Of a stretch of 64,000 nt of DNA, positions 28,351 to 41,226 are shown in pieces. Numbering within the stretch: the stretch's first letter is position 1; the number at the start of each line of letters is the position of its first letter. A program made the translations under genes and the position numbers. The stretch lies in the NCBI GenBank assembly GCA_030144725.1, contig JASKMD010000031.1, positions 7,184,808-7,248,807 on the forward strand. The letters run 5' to 3'. The notes under the pieces were generated by a model that worked only from the letters and a program-made list of their open reading frames with translations, made no database searches and was not told the origin of the DNA. Source of the DNA: Haematococcus lacustris. Taxonomy: Eukaryota > Chlorophyta > Chlorophyceae > Chlamydomonadales > Haematococcaceae.

Positions 28351-31300
28351 AGCTGCGGCTGAGGCTGTGCGCTGGCACAAAGAACATACGGCCGTAGCCC
28401 TCCCCGTCCTCAAAGCTGGTCACAAAGACTGTGAAGATCTTGGTGGCATCAAACATATACCAATGCTGATCTCCATAGCCCTGGTGCATGCTGCCCATGG
28501 GTGACTGCTGCGGGCGGTCCTCAACAGGCGGATGGGGGTCAGCCTGCCGCTGTGATGCACCGGCTGCAAGCCTCTGGGACTTCCTGGTGCCACCTGTGCT
28601 GGCTGCCTCCGCTGCTGCCTGCTCCACCCCACGCTTTGCTGACCTGTGCTGCTGTGGCCCACCTATACCGCTGGGCCCAGCAGCCCCTTCTGCATCTCCG
28701 TCTCCTGGTGGCTCTCCCCCCCCATGACCTCCTGCGTTAGCCACTGCTCCAGCTCCTGCTGCTTGCTGTGGCCTGGGAACAGCCTGACCAGTTGCTGCCA
28801 AACATGAGGGGTGGGATGTAGGGCGGGTCAAGTAGATGCGGCTGACTGCTAGGCGTAGGAACAACCCAGGCAGCTTGGGGTGCTCCAAACGAACCCAGAA
28901 CAGCACATGGCCAACCCAAATGGCCCACTTGTCGTCATCGAGCCTGAACGGGATGCTGACCCAGGTGTTGTTGCGGGTTGAGGGGCGTTTGTACACACTG
29001 CTGAACACAATGGTGCCATTGCAGTCTGCCCGCTGGTAGTACCGCACTGGGTACGGGGGTGCAGCGACCCGTGGAGCCTCCTTGGCCTCCTCATCTGCCT
29101 CCCTTGCGGTTAGGGCCTCACCGAACACCTGCTTGACGTGCCATGGGCGCCATGGGGTGGCCTCGTCGCTTTTCTGCAGATCCTGGACTGCCTTCATGCA
29201 GCCCCTCATCATGGCACCCGGGCTGTTCTGTAGTGGGCACTCTGCACTGCCCGCTCCCAGCAGCAGGGCCTGCTGCCCTTCCTGTGTCAGCTCATCCTTC
29301 AGGCGGGCCTTGTAGTCCTGCTGTGCCTCCGGCTCAGCCCGGTCAAGCAGCCTCTTGCTGGCGTTATGCCCGGCCACCCGCATGGCAATGTGGGCATCCA
29401 GCTGGGCTCCAGGAATGCCGCTGGTGGTGATGGACTTCAAGTCATGCAGGTCACGCTCGATCCAGAGCTCGCCAAACAGGTATGTCCTGCCCACATTGCT
29501 CTCTTGCATGAACAGCCTGTGCACACCACAGCCATGATACCATGTTCATGCATGGTCTGCCTGCAGATGCATGCATTGTTGATTGGTAAGGTTGGCATGC
29601 ATGCTACTGTTAAAACTCTCACCTGCAAGCCGTTGTGTGGAGGTTGGGGCAGACTTGGTCAGTAGGTACAGACAGCTTGTCCTTGTTGTCGCCATGCGCA
29701 GCTGGAAGCAGAGGATCACGGCGGCAGCGCTCCAACCTGGCTGCATAGGTCTTCAGATGTGCATAGCCTGCCTCCATCCCCGCAGGTGTGGCGCTGTTCT
29801 CCGAGCCTGAATTGGGCAGACAAATCCTCATTGTTAGGTATATGTTAGTCATCATGCACCGGGGGATTGTTAGGTATATGTTAGTCATCATGGGACCGTG
29901 CCTGTAGATGCTTGTTTGTAATTTACCTGGTGTCAAGTAGTGCAGCATAGCGCCCTCCAAGGCTGTCCACAACCCACGGTAGGGCTCTGGCAAAAGGTTG
30001 CCCCGCAACACGATGGGTGAGAAGTGCACATACCAGTGCTTGTAGTCCTCCATGCGCCATCCACTGCATGATGACATGGGCATTGCAGCACCCGGGCAAT
30101 CCTAAGCGTGTCATGACATGCACCTTGCATTGTCATCATCCTTGCCATTCAGTTGTGATATGATTATGACATACTGCACAACATGATTATGGCTTACGTG
30201 CGGTTGGCAAGGTCTCCCAGGTCCCGTCCCAAGTCTGATGGGGATTGAATGGCTGCTCCACGCTTCAATATCTCACGCCTCACATCAATGTGAAGGCCAT
30301 CTGCACTCATGAACCACTCCAGCTGGTGCTTCAGCAAGCCATACATGAAGCTGTGGTACACAGGCACCAGGTGGGCCAACCGGGCGTCCAGGTGTTGCAG
30401 CAGCAGGGGCAGGAGGGGCTGGGCGTGGCAGCCCACCACCCTAGGTTCGCCTTGTGACCACCCATGGATGAAGGGGGCACCACGGCTCATGATCTGCTCG
30501 TGGGTGAACTTCATGCGCACGTCATAGATGAGCACATACTCCTGCAGTCCGCCACCGCAAGCAAGGATGGTGTGTGCAATGGTGGGATCCTCGTGTCTGA
30601 TTTCAATAGCACATGCTAATGAGTGTGTCAAGTGTTCCATACCTCCCGGTTGGAGTCTGGTAGGGTCTGCAGCGTTGGCAAGTCGTAGCCGAGGGGCGCC
30701 TTCTCCGTGGGGGGGTTGGGGGGCTTGCTGATGTTGCAGTTGTAGCACATCTTGAGGGCGCTGTGGCCCATGGCCCTGGTCAAAGTGGCTCTACATGCAC
30801 ACAATCACGCAATTCATTCCTTAATGGTTGTAATATGTTTGTGGGTGGTACATGGCAAGGTACAAGTTGTATAGGGATAGACTGGACTGGGAGGTGGTGG
30901 AATCATTTGTAGGTGCATGATGTAGGCCTCTGTCTCACTCACGTGGCTGGGGTATCAGCGATCGATACCACTGGGACTCCATGGATGCGGACAGGCTCAA
31001 CACGGGCGGGAGCCACACCATCAACACCTGGGCCTGGGTGTGGCTCCACTATCACACCCAGGTCACCCGGGCCCTCGATGTGCTTGCTGACTTCCTGGCA
31101 GATGGCTTTCATGTAGCCTGTCAGGTGAGACTGGTGCTTTCCTCCGTTGATGACGGCCAGCACTGAGCTGCACGCCCGCTTGCCGCACACCTCAGCCGGC
31201 ACATCCAGCAGCCTCAACAGAATCACACCCACTGACCAGGTGCCGTTCTTGCCCAGGGTCATCCAGTCAACCCCAATCATGAAGTGGGCTGTGTTGGGGG

Positions 31301-33183
31301 AGGTGGCCACAACCTCAGGTAGCTTGGGCTGCATCTCTCGCCATGCAGGGCCTGCCAAACAACAACATCATGGTATGGTGCATGTCACTGTACTAATCAT
31401 CTGGCTATGCTGTGAATTCTATGCCAAGGTCAACCCATGCCTACTCACTTGCCCGGAAAGAGCCAGCAGGTGGGTCCACGCCCCGAGCTCGCCTGAACCA
31501 AGTCATCACGTCCTTGCGCTCCATGATGTTCTTCACCACTGTGTCCCAGCCGAACAGAGACATGCTCCACCGAGGCTTCAAGGTGATCTCCTGTGGGCTC
31601 CCTGTAACCAAGCAAGGGGCAGCATACAACATATGTGTACCTCTACAAGTGTCATTAGAGCTTGACCATGCCCATGTAGATTGGTTTCACCTTTTTTCTT
31701 GTCCACATGGAAGCTAGGTGTCTCACAGTAGTCGCACTTGTCATCCTGGTGGGCAAGCCACTCAGACCTATGCATGCGTGCACATTAAGGTAACCTTGAC
31801 CCAAACCAACAACATGTGTAATGCGCCATGCATGCATTGCCTAATCCACACCCTTTCCCCTGATCTCACCGTCGTATCTTCGGGTAGGCGAATCCTGGGC
31901 AGTACTTGTTTTTGGCCTTGTTGTCCTTGCCCGCGTTGCACACATGCACCTCGTACTCATTTGCGTGCTGGACGCCCTGCAAACTCATCAGCTGGTAGAA
32001 GCTGGTGATGAGGTTGAGATCAGGCTGGTTTGCAAGTAGCCTACGGATCAGCTTCAACACCCCCTTCATCTGCTCCTTCGTCAGTCTCATGTCCAACAGC
32101 CTGCTCAGCTCGTCCATCATGTCCTTGCCTGTCAAGGGGCAGTTCCTGTAATGGCATGCACAATGACAAGCAACTACTATATTGAACAGCTCCCTACTTG
32201 TGATACTAATATCTGTTATTTCTAAGTACCTGAACACGGGTTGGTGAAGGTTGGCATCAAGCTTGAACACCTTGCTTCGACGTGCCCTGGCGCCATCCCC
32301 CCCTCCTTCATCCCCCTCTGGCCCCCCTGGGCCTCCCGGCTCTCCTGGACCCCCTGGGCCTCCTGGACCTCCTGGACCTCCTGGACCACCGGGACCTCCT
32401 GGATACCCTTCCCCTTCCTCATCACTGTCTTCACTCCCACTGTCATCACTACCACCTCCGTCCCCTCCTCCGTCGACTCCTCCCCTTCCTCCTACACCCC
32501 CCTCTTCTCTGTCTCCGCGCTGTCCCTCCATGTTGTCCTCCCCTCCCCTCCCACGCTGTTCGTCCCCTCCTCCCTGTCCCCTCCATGCACCCTCTGGAAT
32601 CCTGGCACCCTCTTGTCCCGCTGAGGCTCCCTGATCCCTGCCTCCTTGCCCGTCCTCAGCCACCCCTCCTCCATCTCCTTGCCCGTCCTCAGCCACCCCT
32701 CCTCCATCTCCACAGCTCCCCTGCACACATGTCGTCACAACATGCGGACAACATGTGGCCTGCGGCGCAAATTGTCCGCGATGAGGTGCACGCATTAGCC
32801 GCCTCAAGCGCACATGTACGTCAGCGCGTACTAACTAAATGCAAGCGACATCTTACTGCCGACTCTTGCGATGTGTGTTGCTGTGCGTCTGGGGACTGAG
32901 CTTTCGCTATAGCCTGCCTCTCCGCCCAAGCCTTCGTGCCTTCAGCTCCCACGAACTGGGGATGGTTCTTGGAACAGTGAGTGCGCATTCCTCTTAAGCT
33001 GCCTGATTCTCTGCACACTAGGCATTGAAAGGCTGTCTTCACCATGATTGCCTTTGTCTTGGGAAGCCTGGAGAGTAAATGGTCGCATTGTGTCCGGCCA
33101 TCGCGGCCCGCGTTGGCCATCGCGGCCCGCTCTCTGTGTACCCACCCGGCGCTTGCTGGCCGACAAAGTGACTTTTGGTTCAC
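28349..33183 (-). CDS. CACTA-type (TNP2/Plavaka-like) transposase, about 11 exons
   Basis: Exons by splice signs: 33183-32857, 32720-32230, 32145-31870, 31767-31691, 31601-31449, 31351-30943, 30790-30643, 30615-30198, 30063-29927, 29806-29623 and 29516-28349; about 1260 residues. Exon 1 has a C2H2-type finger (FQCLVCRE...MRTHCSKNH). Exon 2 is Gly/acidic-rich with a run of GGP repeats. Exon 6 has HFMIGVDWMTLGKNGTWSVG then VILLRLLDVP, the DDE-type start typical of TNP2/Plavaka. Exon 7 has TRAMGHSALKMCYNCN. Exon 9 has WYVHFSPIVLRGNLLPEPY. Exons 10-11 have VCPNLHT and FGELWIERDLHDLK. It would cut and paste the element in the nucleus. The last exon ends inside the left repeat array. The superfamily call rests on motif order, not on a search. 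Confidence 0.65.
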
Positions 33184-33262
33184 TGAGGACGATAATTTTG
33201 TGAGTAAGCACCGCTACATCGTGTTGGCGCCGTCTCTCCAAACCGCAACAACATCCTTTGAA
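33184..33262. promoter_or_regulatory. Short divergent promoter region
   Basis: Only about 80 bp separate the putative first codons of the transposase (-) and accessory gene (+), so they probably share a bidirectional promoter. No clear TATA box was seen. Confidence 0.4.
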
Positions 33263-35843
33263 ATGTACCGCAACACGGTCACCAAGAAGATGGCAGGCAC
33301 TAAGCCCACCGACAAGAAGGTATAGTAATTCCGTACCAATACCGCCTGACTGCCGCGATGCCTTACCGTGCCAGGCACCTTCATGCTTTCATTAACTCCA
33401 TGAACTATCGTTGCTGCAGATTAAGGCTGCTGCCCCTCGCACAGCTGACTCTGGGCACGAGTCCGACGAATTGCCTTTGGCCCAGCGACCAAGGGGGCAG
33501 CCCCTTGAGCCTTTTGCCTCTTCTGGTGATGAAGGGGAGGGTGTGGGAGAGGAGGAGGCGCTGGAGGATGAGGGGGAGGGGGAGGAGGGTGAGGATGAGG
33601 GGGAGGAGGATGAGGGGGAGGAGGGTGAGGGGGCGGAGGAGGAGGAGATGGAGGGGGAGGAGGAGGAGGAGGAGGAAGAGAAGCAGAATCAGAGGCCAGC
33701 CAAGAAACGGGCGCGCAAAGGAGGGAAGCAGGTCCCCGATGAGTTCAGTAAGATCATCCTGGCGCAGGTGAGCATTGTGTTGCGTGCCTATGCTGCCTGA
33801 TTTGCTGTGGTCACGTTGCATGTGCCTCAATGTCCTTTGCTAACCATGACCCATCGTTCCCGTGTGATTTCAGTACAAACATCATGCACCTAACGCCGAC
33901 AAGCCCTTCAGTGTGTTGGGCAAATATGATGTTAGTGTAGTGCTCACGCAACATTTGACCATAGCCACAATTCATTACTGCCCATGTCACCTTGGTTATC
34001 TATACCCAATGCATCCTTGCAGCAAGACGCCGTCAAGCTCTGGGGCAAGTTCGCCCCCGAATACATCCGGATGTGGTGCCCGCGTTCTGTGGGCCAGGTG
34101 ATTGTGCAATGAATGGTGTAGCCATGTAACCAACCTTATTTCCTCTCTGATGTGGATGTTAGTGAATCAGTATTGGTGTGTGTTGTGCAGTACACCATCC
34201 CCGGCTGTGTACCAGGGGAATACCCCAAACTGGGCAGCAACTCGGTGGAGGCCAGGTGGAATGTCCCCATGCGGGCAATCATCGGCCTCGTATGGAAGGA
34301 ATTCACCAAGGCCAACCCAGCCTACCTGGCTTTGCTGAGCTACTGGATGTTGCTGGCGGCATTCAAAAAGTGGGTTGCATGCATCCAACCATCATGCACC
34401 CATAGCATGCAACCCATAGCATGCATCCACCCATCATGCACCCATAGCATGCAACCCACTGCGTCATTAGTACAGGTCCTCATCATCGGACTGGTACCCT
34501 TGAACGTGTAGGTCATACGATTGGGTCAGACGTCCCACCACTCCTAAGCAGCTGGCCCGTGTGCCGAGGACAGCTCGTAAGACAGCAGAGATCCAGAAGG
34601 CAGATGGGGGGTGGGAGTCGAAGTTTGGCTGCCGGTTGTTGGAAGCCAAGGCAGCAGCGGTGGCTGCAGGCACCCCGTACAGCAATGACGATGTTGTGCC
34701 CACTGACATGGAGCCATTCCTGCCCTTAGCTGCTCAGCTGAAAGCAGCCTCAGGTGAGTGGAGCCAGAACCCTGTGGTGAGGTGCCAGGACCCTGTGGGC
34801 CAGAACCCTGTGGTATGGTGCCAGCACCCTATAGGTGTGCAGCTGGACCCTGTGGTGAGGTGCCAGAACCCTGTGGGTGTGCAGCAGGACCCTGTGGTGT
34901 GGTGCCAGAACCCTGTGGTGAGGTGCCAGGACCCTGTAGTGAGATGCCAGGACCCTGTGGCGTGGTGCCAGGACCCTGTGGGTATGCAACAGGACCCTGT
35001 GGTGAGGGGCCAGGACCCTGTGGGACTAACCCATGACATTGCGTGCACCCCTGATCGCAGAGAACTGGAAGAAACCAGACCAGACGCCTGAAGGCAAGCA
35101 CCCTGAAGCTGCCAAGGCCTGGAAAGCAATGTCCCAGACATTCTATGACCAGTTTGACGAGGTGGCCCTGGACCTAGCAAGGTCTATCCCCGCCGGCAGC
35201 AATGCAGACCCGGTGAGTACCTCATTGCAATGCTGGTTGAGGTATGCAATTTTACATGTTGGCCGAGTATGTGTGCTTTGCTTGATGCTGTGCAGGTGGC
35301 GACGGAGGGGAAGGCCAAGACGCTGCTGTTGGAGGCATGCACCCAGGACCAATCCTGGTGGAAGGCAAGTAGCTAATATCTAACGTGATTACCATACCAT
35401 TCCCTACCATACCATATCCCATGCCTTACCTTCCAAGCTTCATATTGCCACCTTGTTGTGTGCAGTTGACGACCCTGACCCGGCTTAAGGAGCACAAGGC
35501 GAAGCTGTTGCTGGAGCTGCAGGATGCCAGCAGTGCAGGGCAGCAGGCAGGCCCAGCTTCACCCCCTCGCCGAGACCCTGTGGTGACCCTGTATGACCCT
35601 CGCAGAGACCCTGTGGTGATCAGCGTATTTGAACGATTGACAATGCATGGACAGCATAAGCTGGGGTTGAGCTACAGCGGGGGTCTGGTGTGGTGCCAGG
35701 ACTCTGTGGACCAGGACTCTGCGGTGTGGAGCCAGGACCCTGTAGGTGTGCAGCAAAACCCTGTGGTGAGAGACCAGGACCCTGTGGTGCCAGGACCCTG
35801 TGGTGAGGGACCAGGACCCTGTGGTGCCAGGACCCTGTGGTGA
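33263..35843 (+). CDS. Accessory gene of CACTC-1 (acidic, unknown), about 9 exons
   Basis: Exons by splice signs: 33263-33319, 33420-33767, 33874-33930, 34023-34097, 34191-34369, 34552-34753, 35061-35212, 35296-35364 (GC donor) and 35466 onward. The phase across the fifth intron is not resolved. Exon 2 has a long Glu/Asp tract followed by basic KKRARKGGKQ. Later exons have VKLWGKFAPEYIRMWC, RWNVPMRAIIGLVWKEF and AKAWKAMSQTFYDQFDEVALD. The final frame runs into the AGGACCCTGT array, so the stop at 35843 is doubtful. I do not recognise the family. By analogy with En/Spm TNPA, a role in binding the subterminal repeats is possible; this is inference from position only. Confidence 0.55.
34766..35030 (-). 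repeat. AGGACCCTGT array inside an intron of the accessory gene
   Basis: About 18 units of CC(A/G)GAACCCTGTGG type in the orientation of the right-end array, lying between donor GTGAGT (34754) and acceptor CGCAG (35060). Confidence 0.88.
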
Positions 35844-37640
35844 GGTACCAGGACCCTGTAGGTGAGCAGCAAGACCCTGTGGTGAGGTGCCAGGACCCTG
35901 TGGTAACAGGACCCTGTGGTGTGGTGCCTGAACCCTGTGGGCCAGGACCCTGTAAGCGAGCGGCAGGACCCTGTAAGCAAATGTCGCAGGACCCTGTAAG
36001 CGTGCGGCAGAACCCTGTAGACGTGTTTAGCAGGACCCTGTAAGCGTGCGGCAGGACCCTGTAAGCAAATGTCGCAGGACCCTGTAAGCGTGCGGCAGAA
36101 CCCTGTAGTTATGTGTCGCAGGACCCTGTAGGCGTGCGGCAAAACCCTGTAGACGAGTGTCATAGGACCCTGTAGGCGTGCGGCAGAACCCTGTACACTA
36201 ATGCAGCAGGACCCTGTATGCGTGCGGCAGAACCCTGTAGAAGTGTGTCATAGGACCCTGTAGGCGTGCGGCAGAACCCTGTAGACGTGTGTCGCAGGAC
36301 CCTGTATGCGTGCGGCAGAACCCTGTAGACGTGTGTCGCAGGACCCTGTAGGCGTGCGGCAGAACCCTGTAGACGTGTGTCGCAGGACCCTATAGGCGTG
36401 CGGCAGAACCCTGTAGGCTCATGTCGCAGGACCCTGTAGGCGTGCGGCAGAACCCTGTAGACGTGTGTCGCAGGACCCTGTAGGCGTGCGGCAGAACCCT
36501 GTAGACGTGTGTCGCAGGACCCTGTAGGCGTGCGGCAGAACCCTGTAGACGTGTGTCGCAGGACCCTGTAGGCGTGCGGCAGAACCCTGTAGACGTGTGT
36601 CGCAGGACCCTGTAGGCGTGCGGCAGAACCCTGTAGAAGTGGGTCATAGGACCCTGTAGGCGTGCGGCAGAACCCTGTAGACGTGTGTCGCAGGACCCTG
36701 TAGGCGTGCGGCAGGACCCTGTAGACGTCTGTCGTAGGACCCTGTAGGCGTGCGGAAGGACCCTGTCGACATCTGTCGTAGGATCCTGTAGCCGTGCGAC
36801 AGAACCCTGTGACATATGACTTTGTGGTGTGGTTCCAGGACCCTGTGGTGTGATGCCAGGACCCGGTGGGCCAGGACCCTGTGGTGAGGTGCCAGGACAC
36901 TGTGATGTGGTGCCAGGACCCTGTGGTATCAGGACCCTGTGGTGTAGTACCAGGACACTGTGGGCCAGGACCCTGTGGTGAGGTGCCAGGACCCTGTGGT
37001 GAGGAGCCAGGACCCTGTGGTGCCAGGACCCTGTGGTGTGGTGCCAGGACCCTGTGTGCCAGAACCCTGTGGTGAGGTGCCAGGACCCTGTGGTTCCAGG
37101 ACCCTGTGGTGTGGTACCAGGACCCTGTTGGCCAGGACCCTGTGGTGTGGTGCCAGGACCCTGTGGTGAGGTGCCAGGACCCTGTGGTTCCAGGACCCTG
37201 TGGTGAGGTGCCAGGACCCAGTGGGCCAGGACCCTGTAGGTGTGCAGCAGGACCCTGTGGTGTGGTGCCAGAACCCTGTGGTGTAGTGCCAGGACCCTGT
37301 GGTGCCAGAACCCTGTGGTGAGGAACCAGGACCCTGTAGGTGTTCAGTAGGACCCTGTGGTGAGGTACCAGAACCCTGTGGTGCCAGGACCCTGTGGTGA
37401 GGTGCCAGGACCCTGTGAGCCAGAACCCTGTGGTGTGGTGCCTGGACCCTGTGAGGAAGGGTCCTCATCGTAGGACCCTGTACAGGGTCCTGGCACACAT
37501 GGTCAAAAGCATCCAAACGGGGTCAACAGGACCAACCAAAAGCTATGTAGGAATCCTAACAGTGTTCTATGACATAGGGATGCAAGGAATTATTAAAATA
37601 TCTACACTCATCAGGTACACAGGACCCTGTACAGGGTCCT
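35570..37640 (-). repeat. Right subterminal array, AGGACCCTGT type
   Basis: Mirror image of the left array: CAGGACCCTGTAGGCGTGCGG and CAGGACCCTGTGGTGAGGTGC units, with palindromes AGGACCCTGTACAGGGTCCT at 37471 and 37622. The outer 1.1 kb matches the left end; the inner part differs in unit order. Confidence 0.93.
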
Positions 37641-37947
37641 AGGACCATGGTGACGCTAGGACCCGGTGCAGGGTCCTATGACACGGGCCATAGCTCATCA
37701 CTGGCTTGGACGTTTTGCATGCCACCTACTAGGTTGGACAGCTGTAACCACCCTTTACAATCGCTCATACTCACATTTCATGAAATGTCACTTTGGTCAC
37801 ACGGTGCCAACTCCCTTAGCCAAAATCAGGGTCTCAGCCCCACACCTGGCCCAGCAACTCGACACCGAGTGAGAATTACACTTTGGCCCAAGAGAGTCTT
37901 GTCATCCTCTAGGTCACAGCAGCCCACATACCAAGTCTCAGACCTCA

Positions 37948-37992
37948 ACTCTCAAGTTTTACAAGCCAGCCAGGCCTTAATTTGCACGAGTG
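37948..37992 (-). repeat. Right terminal inverted repeat of CACTC-1
   Basis: Ends TTAATTTGCACGAGTG at 37992. Complement of the left end. Confidence 0.85.
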
Positions 37993-39823
37993 GATAAGGT
38001 TCGCTTTCGGGGTGCTACGCAGGAGTCCGACCCCGAAGACTGTCTGCCCATGCACCGAAAACTATTAATGAACTATTGGTTCCAGCTGGAAACACAGACA
38101 AGCACCCCCATTCAGCACACCATCATGATAACATATTCTTCTTTGCAGGCCAAATGCCCAGAAGGCCAGGAAAGAGTGCAGCAAAGAAGCGGGTGAAGAT
38201 ACCGCCAGTGCAACATCCTGGACCCCACCCCCTCCCAGACTCGCCCATGTGCCTTGCCTGGCTTGTCTCCTGCCATGCTCACCAGCCCAAGGCTGCATCA
38301 TCAACAGCAGTAGCCACCTTCCTTGCCCTCTGCCCTTCTCAGCAGCCCAGGGCTGTAGCAGCAGCAACAGCCACCTCCTGCCTTGTCCCCTGCCCTGCTC
38401 ACCAGCCCAGAGTTGCAGAAGGTGTGCCCCTCCCATCCCTGATCAGACCTGCCCCACCCCCTCCCAGCCCTGCCCCAACCCCTCCCAGCCCCGCCCCACC
38501 CCATCCCAGGCCTGCCCAAACCCCTTCCAGCCCTGCCCCACCCCCTCCCAGCCCTGCCCCACCCCCTCCCAGCCTTGCGTTGCCCCTCCCCTCCCTGCCC
38601 AGCCCTGCCCCACCCCCTCCCAGCCCTGCCCCACCCCACCCCCTCCCAGCCCTGCCCCACCCCCTTCCAGCCCTGCCCCACCCCCTCCCAGCCTTGCGTT
38701 GCCCCTCCCTGCCCTGCCCTGCCCTGCCCCTCCCTGCCTTGCCCTGCCCTGCCCTGCCCTGCCCTGCCCTGCCCTGCCCTGCCCTGCCCTGCCCTGCCCT
38801 GCCCTGCCCTGCCCTGCCCTGCCCTGCCCTGCCAGTAGGTGTGTGGCAGTGCAGGCTGCAGGGTAGCAGCAGGCTGCAGGTGTGCTGCAGTGCATGAGCA
38901 GCAGCAGCAGCAGGCAGCGGTGCATGCGCTGCAGTGCATGAGCAGCAGCACAGGCTGTAGCGCATGAGCAGCAGTGCAAGGACAACAGCAGCAGTGTATG
39001 GGCAGCAGCAGCAAGTTGTAGGTGTGTTACGGTGCATGCGCAGCAGCAAGAGCAGCAGGTTGTAGTGCAGGAGCAGTGCATGGACAACAGCAGCAGGCTG
39101 TAGGTGTGTGGCAGTCATAGCCTAGTCAGTGCCCATCAGTCAGAGCCCATCAGTGCAGTCAGAGCCCATCTGAGAAGAATGTTGCATAATTCAAAAGCTG
39201 TCAAAAGGCTGTCCTTAGCTTCCGTTCAGTTCCATGCCACACAACGTGATTTGTAAGTTGTGAATGGTCAAAATGTAATGAAGAAAACGGTGGTGGTCAT
39301 TAGCAATTTATCCTCGTCATATATGATACCTTGTATGGACACCACCACCACGCGGTGATGCGCTATGGCCGCAAACGTGGTAGCCACCTGCTAGATACCC
39401 CCTTTGCATGTATGCATCACGGTCATGCTCAGCAAGTGCAGGCCTGGCAGTGATCCACACCCAATGTGTCACAGCTAGCTGGACTACAGATGGTACCTGT
39501 AGTGGAGGCTCACCAGATCCAGCCGCATGCTAGGGTGTGGTGCGCCACATGCCCTTGTATGGACAACACCACCACGCGGTGATGCGCTGATGCTGCAAAC
39601 GTGGTAGCCACCTGCTACATACCCCGCTTGCATCACGGTCATGCTTAGCAAGAGCAGGCCTGGCAGTGATCCGCATCAAATCCAACCATATGCGGTATTA
39701 CATTGACGTTGCAACTGGCACGGTCAAGGACGCTAGGTCTATTGTAGACCTTGATATTCGAGTTGCAATTGCCCATCACCGGGGGGGTTGTCTTGCACAA
39801 GTGGTGTCCATATGCGGGTACAT
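37993..39823 (+). pseudogene. KDZ second-gene relic, copy 3, and tandem repeats
   Basis: Inverted partner of 23841-25655: first-exon border, minisatellite, last-exon-like end near 39165, then two 225-bp-type repeat units at 39330-39680. It stops at 39823 where the 5.2-kb element was inserted and resumes at 45045. Confidence 0.55.
38400..38833. repeat. (CCCTG)n and related minisatellite
   Basis: Inverted partner of 24830-25250 and slightly longer. The preceding 38065-38396 is the inverted partner of 25255-25585 and contains the MITE-free site at 38382-38393. Confidence 0.92.
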
Positions 39824-39966
39824 CACTCGTAGGAATTAGCAGCCAGGCCCCTGGACCGACTTTAGCCGTTTGGGCTGAAATTTTGCCCACGTGTAGCTTG
39901 TAATGTAAGCACGTCAACCACAAAAAAATTAGGCCAAAAGAATCAAAGGCTGGGGCTGGGGGGTAT

Positions 39967-40940
39967 AGTTCAGTGCGTTCAGTGCACGGTTCAGTGCGTT
40001 CAGTGCAAGGTTCAGTGCGTTCAGTGCACAATTCAGTGCGTTCAGTGCACAATTCAGTGCGTTCAGTGCACAATTCAGTGCGTTCAGTGCACAATTCAGT
40101 GCGTTCAGTGCACAATTCAGTGCGTTCAGTCCAAGGTTCAGTGCGTTCAGTGCACGATTCAGTGCGTTCAGTGCTATGTTCAGTGCGTTCAGTCCAAGGT
40201 TCAGTGCGTTCAGTGCTAGGTTCAGTGCGTTCAGTGCACAATTCAGTGCGTTCGGTGCACGATTCAGTGCGTTCAGTGCAAGGTTCAGTGCGTTCAGTGC
40301 ACAATTCAATGCGTTCGGTGCACGATTCAGTGCGTTCAGTGCACGATTCAGTGCGTTCAGTGCAATGTTCAGTGCGTTCAGTCCAAGGTTCAGTGCGTTC
40401 AGTGCAATGTTCAGTGCGTTCCGTGCTAGGTTCAGTGCGTTCAGTGCTAGGTTCAGTGCGTTCAGTGCTAGGTTCAGTGCGTTCAGTGCAAGGTTCAATG
40501 CGTTCAGTGCAATGTTCAGTGCGTTCAGTGCTAGGCTCAGTGCGTTCAGTGCAATCTTCAGTGCGTTCAGTCCAAGGTTCTGTGCGTTCAGTGCAATGTT
40601 CAGTGCGTTCAGTGCAATGTTCAGTGCGTTCAGTGCAAGGTTCAGTGCGTTCAGTGCTAGGTTCAATGCGTTCAGTGCTATGTTCAGTGCCTTCAGTGGT
40701 ATGTTCAGTGCCTTCAGTGCTATGTTCAGTGTGTTGAGTGTTGTGTTCAGTGTGTTGAGTGCTATGTTCAGTGTTCTGAGTGCTATGTTCAGTGTGTTGA
40801 GTGCTATCTTCAGTGCGTTCAGTGCTATGTTCAGTGTGTTGAGTTCATGTGTTCAGTGTGTTCAATTCATGTGTTCAGTGTTGAGTGTTGTGTTCAGTGC
40901 GTTCAGTGCTGTGTGCAGTGTGTTCAGGGCGTGCATGGTC
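39967..40940 (+). repeat. Left subterminal array of CACTC-2 (TTCAGTGCGTTCAGTGCAAGG)
   Basis: About 45 units of 21 bp, each made of two TTCAGTGC half-units. The outer units are regular and the inner ones degenerate (TGTTGAGTGCTATG). Confidence 0.95.
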
Positions 40941-41226
40941 GTGATCAGATCGGCTGCAAGACTGGCTGCTCGGATGAGTATGTAGAGTGCATTGACTTAG
41001 CCCTTCTGCAACTATATCCTGGTTTTTGTATTGGTGGCGGGGTGGTGGTGGGGGGAATGCAATGGGGCGGCACGAACCTGCAAATCGGCATGCAAGTTAG
41101 ACATGAAACATGAAAATATATCTCTGTGCCCTATACACAACGTCTAGCGTCGGTGCTAGCCAGGCTAGATTCGCGACCTGTAGCTAGGTAGCCAAGTGGG
41201 CGCCAAGCTCTGAAACCGACCTCTTC

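Larger units (their letters stand above)
25656..37992. mobile_element. 12.3-kb CACTA-like transposon, putatively autonomous (CACTC-1)
   Basis: Ends CACTCGTGCAAATTAAGG and its exact complement. The inverted identity extends inward about 1.45 kb. It contains a TNP2-like transposase gene and a divergent accessory gene, between long arrays of AGGACCCTGT-type repeats that point in opposite directions at the two ends. CACT termini, a TNP2-type transposase, a second gene and subterminal repeats are the hallmarks of the CACTA superfamily. There is no direct target duplication: the two flanks are inverted copies of each other (TTATC before, GATAA after). Confidence 0.78.

Noticed and set aside
32300..32450. 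Collagen-type gene on the - strand
   Set aside because: The GGP run is a low-complexity part of exon 2 of the transposase-like gene.
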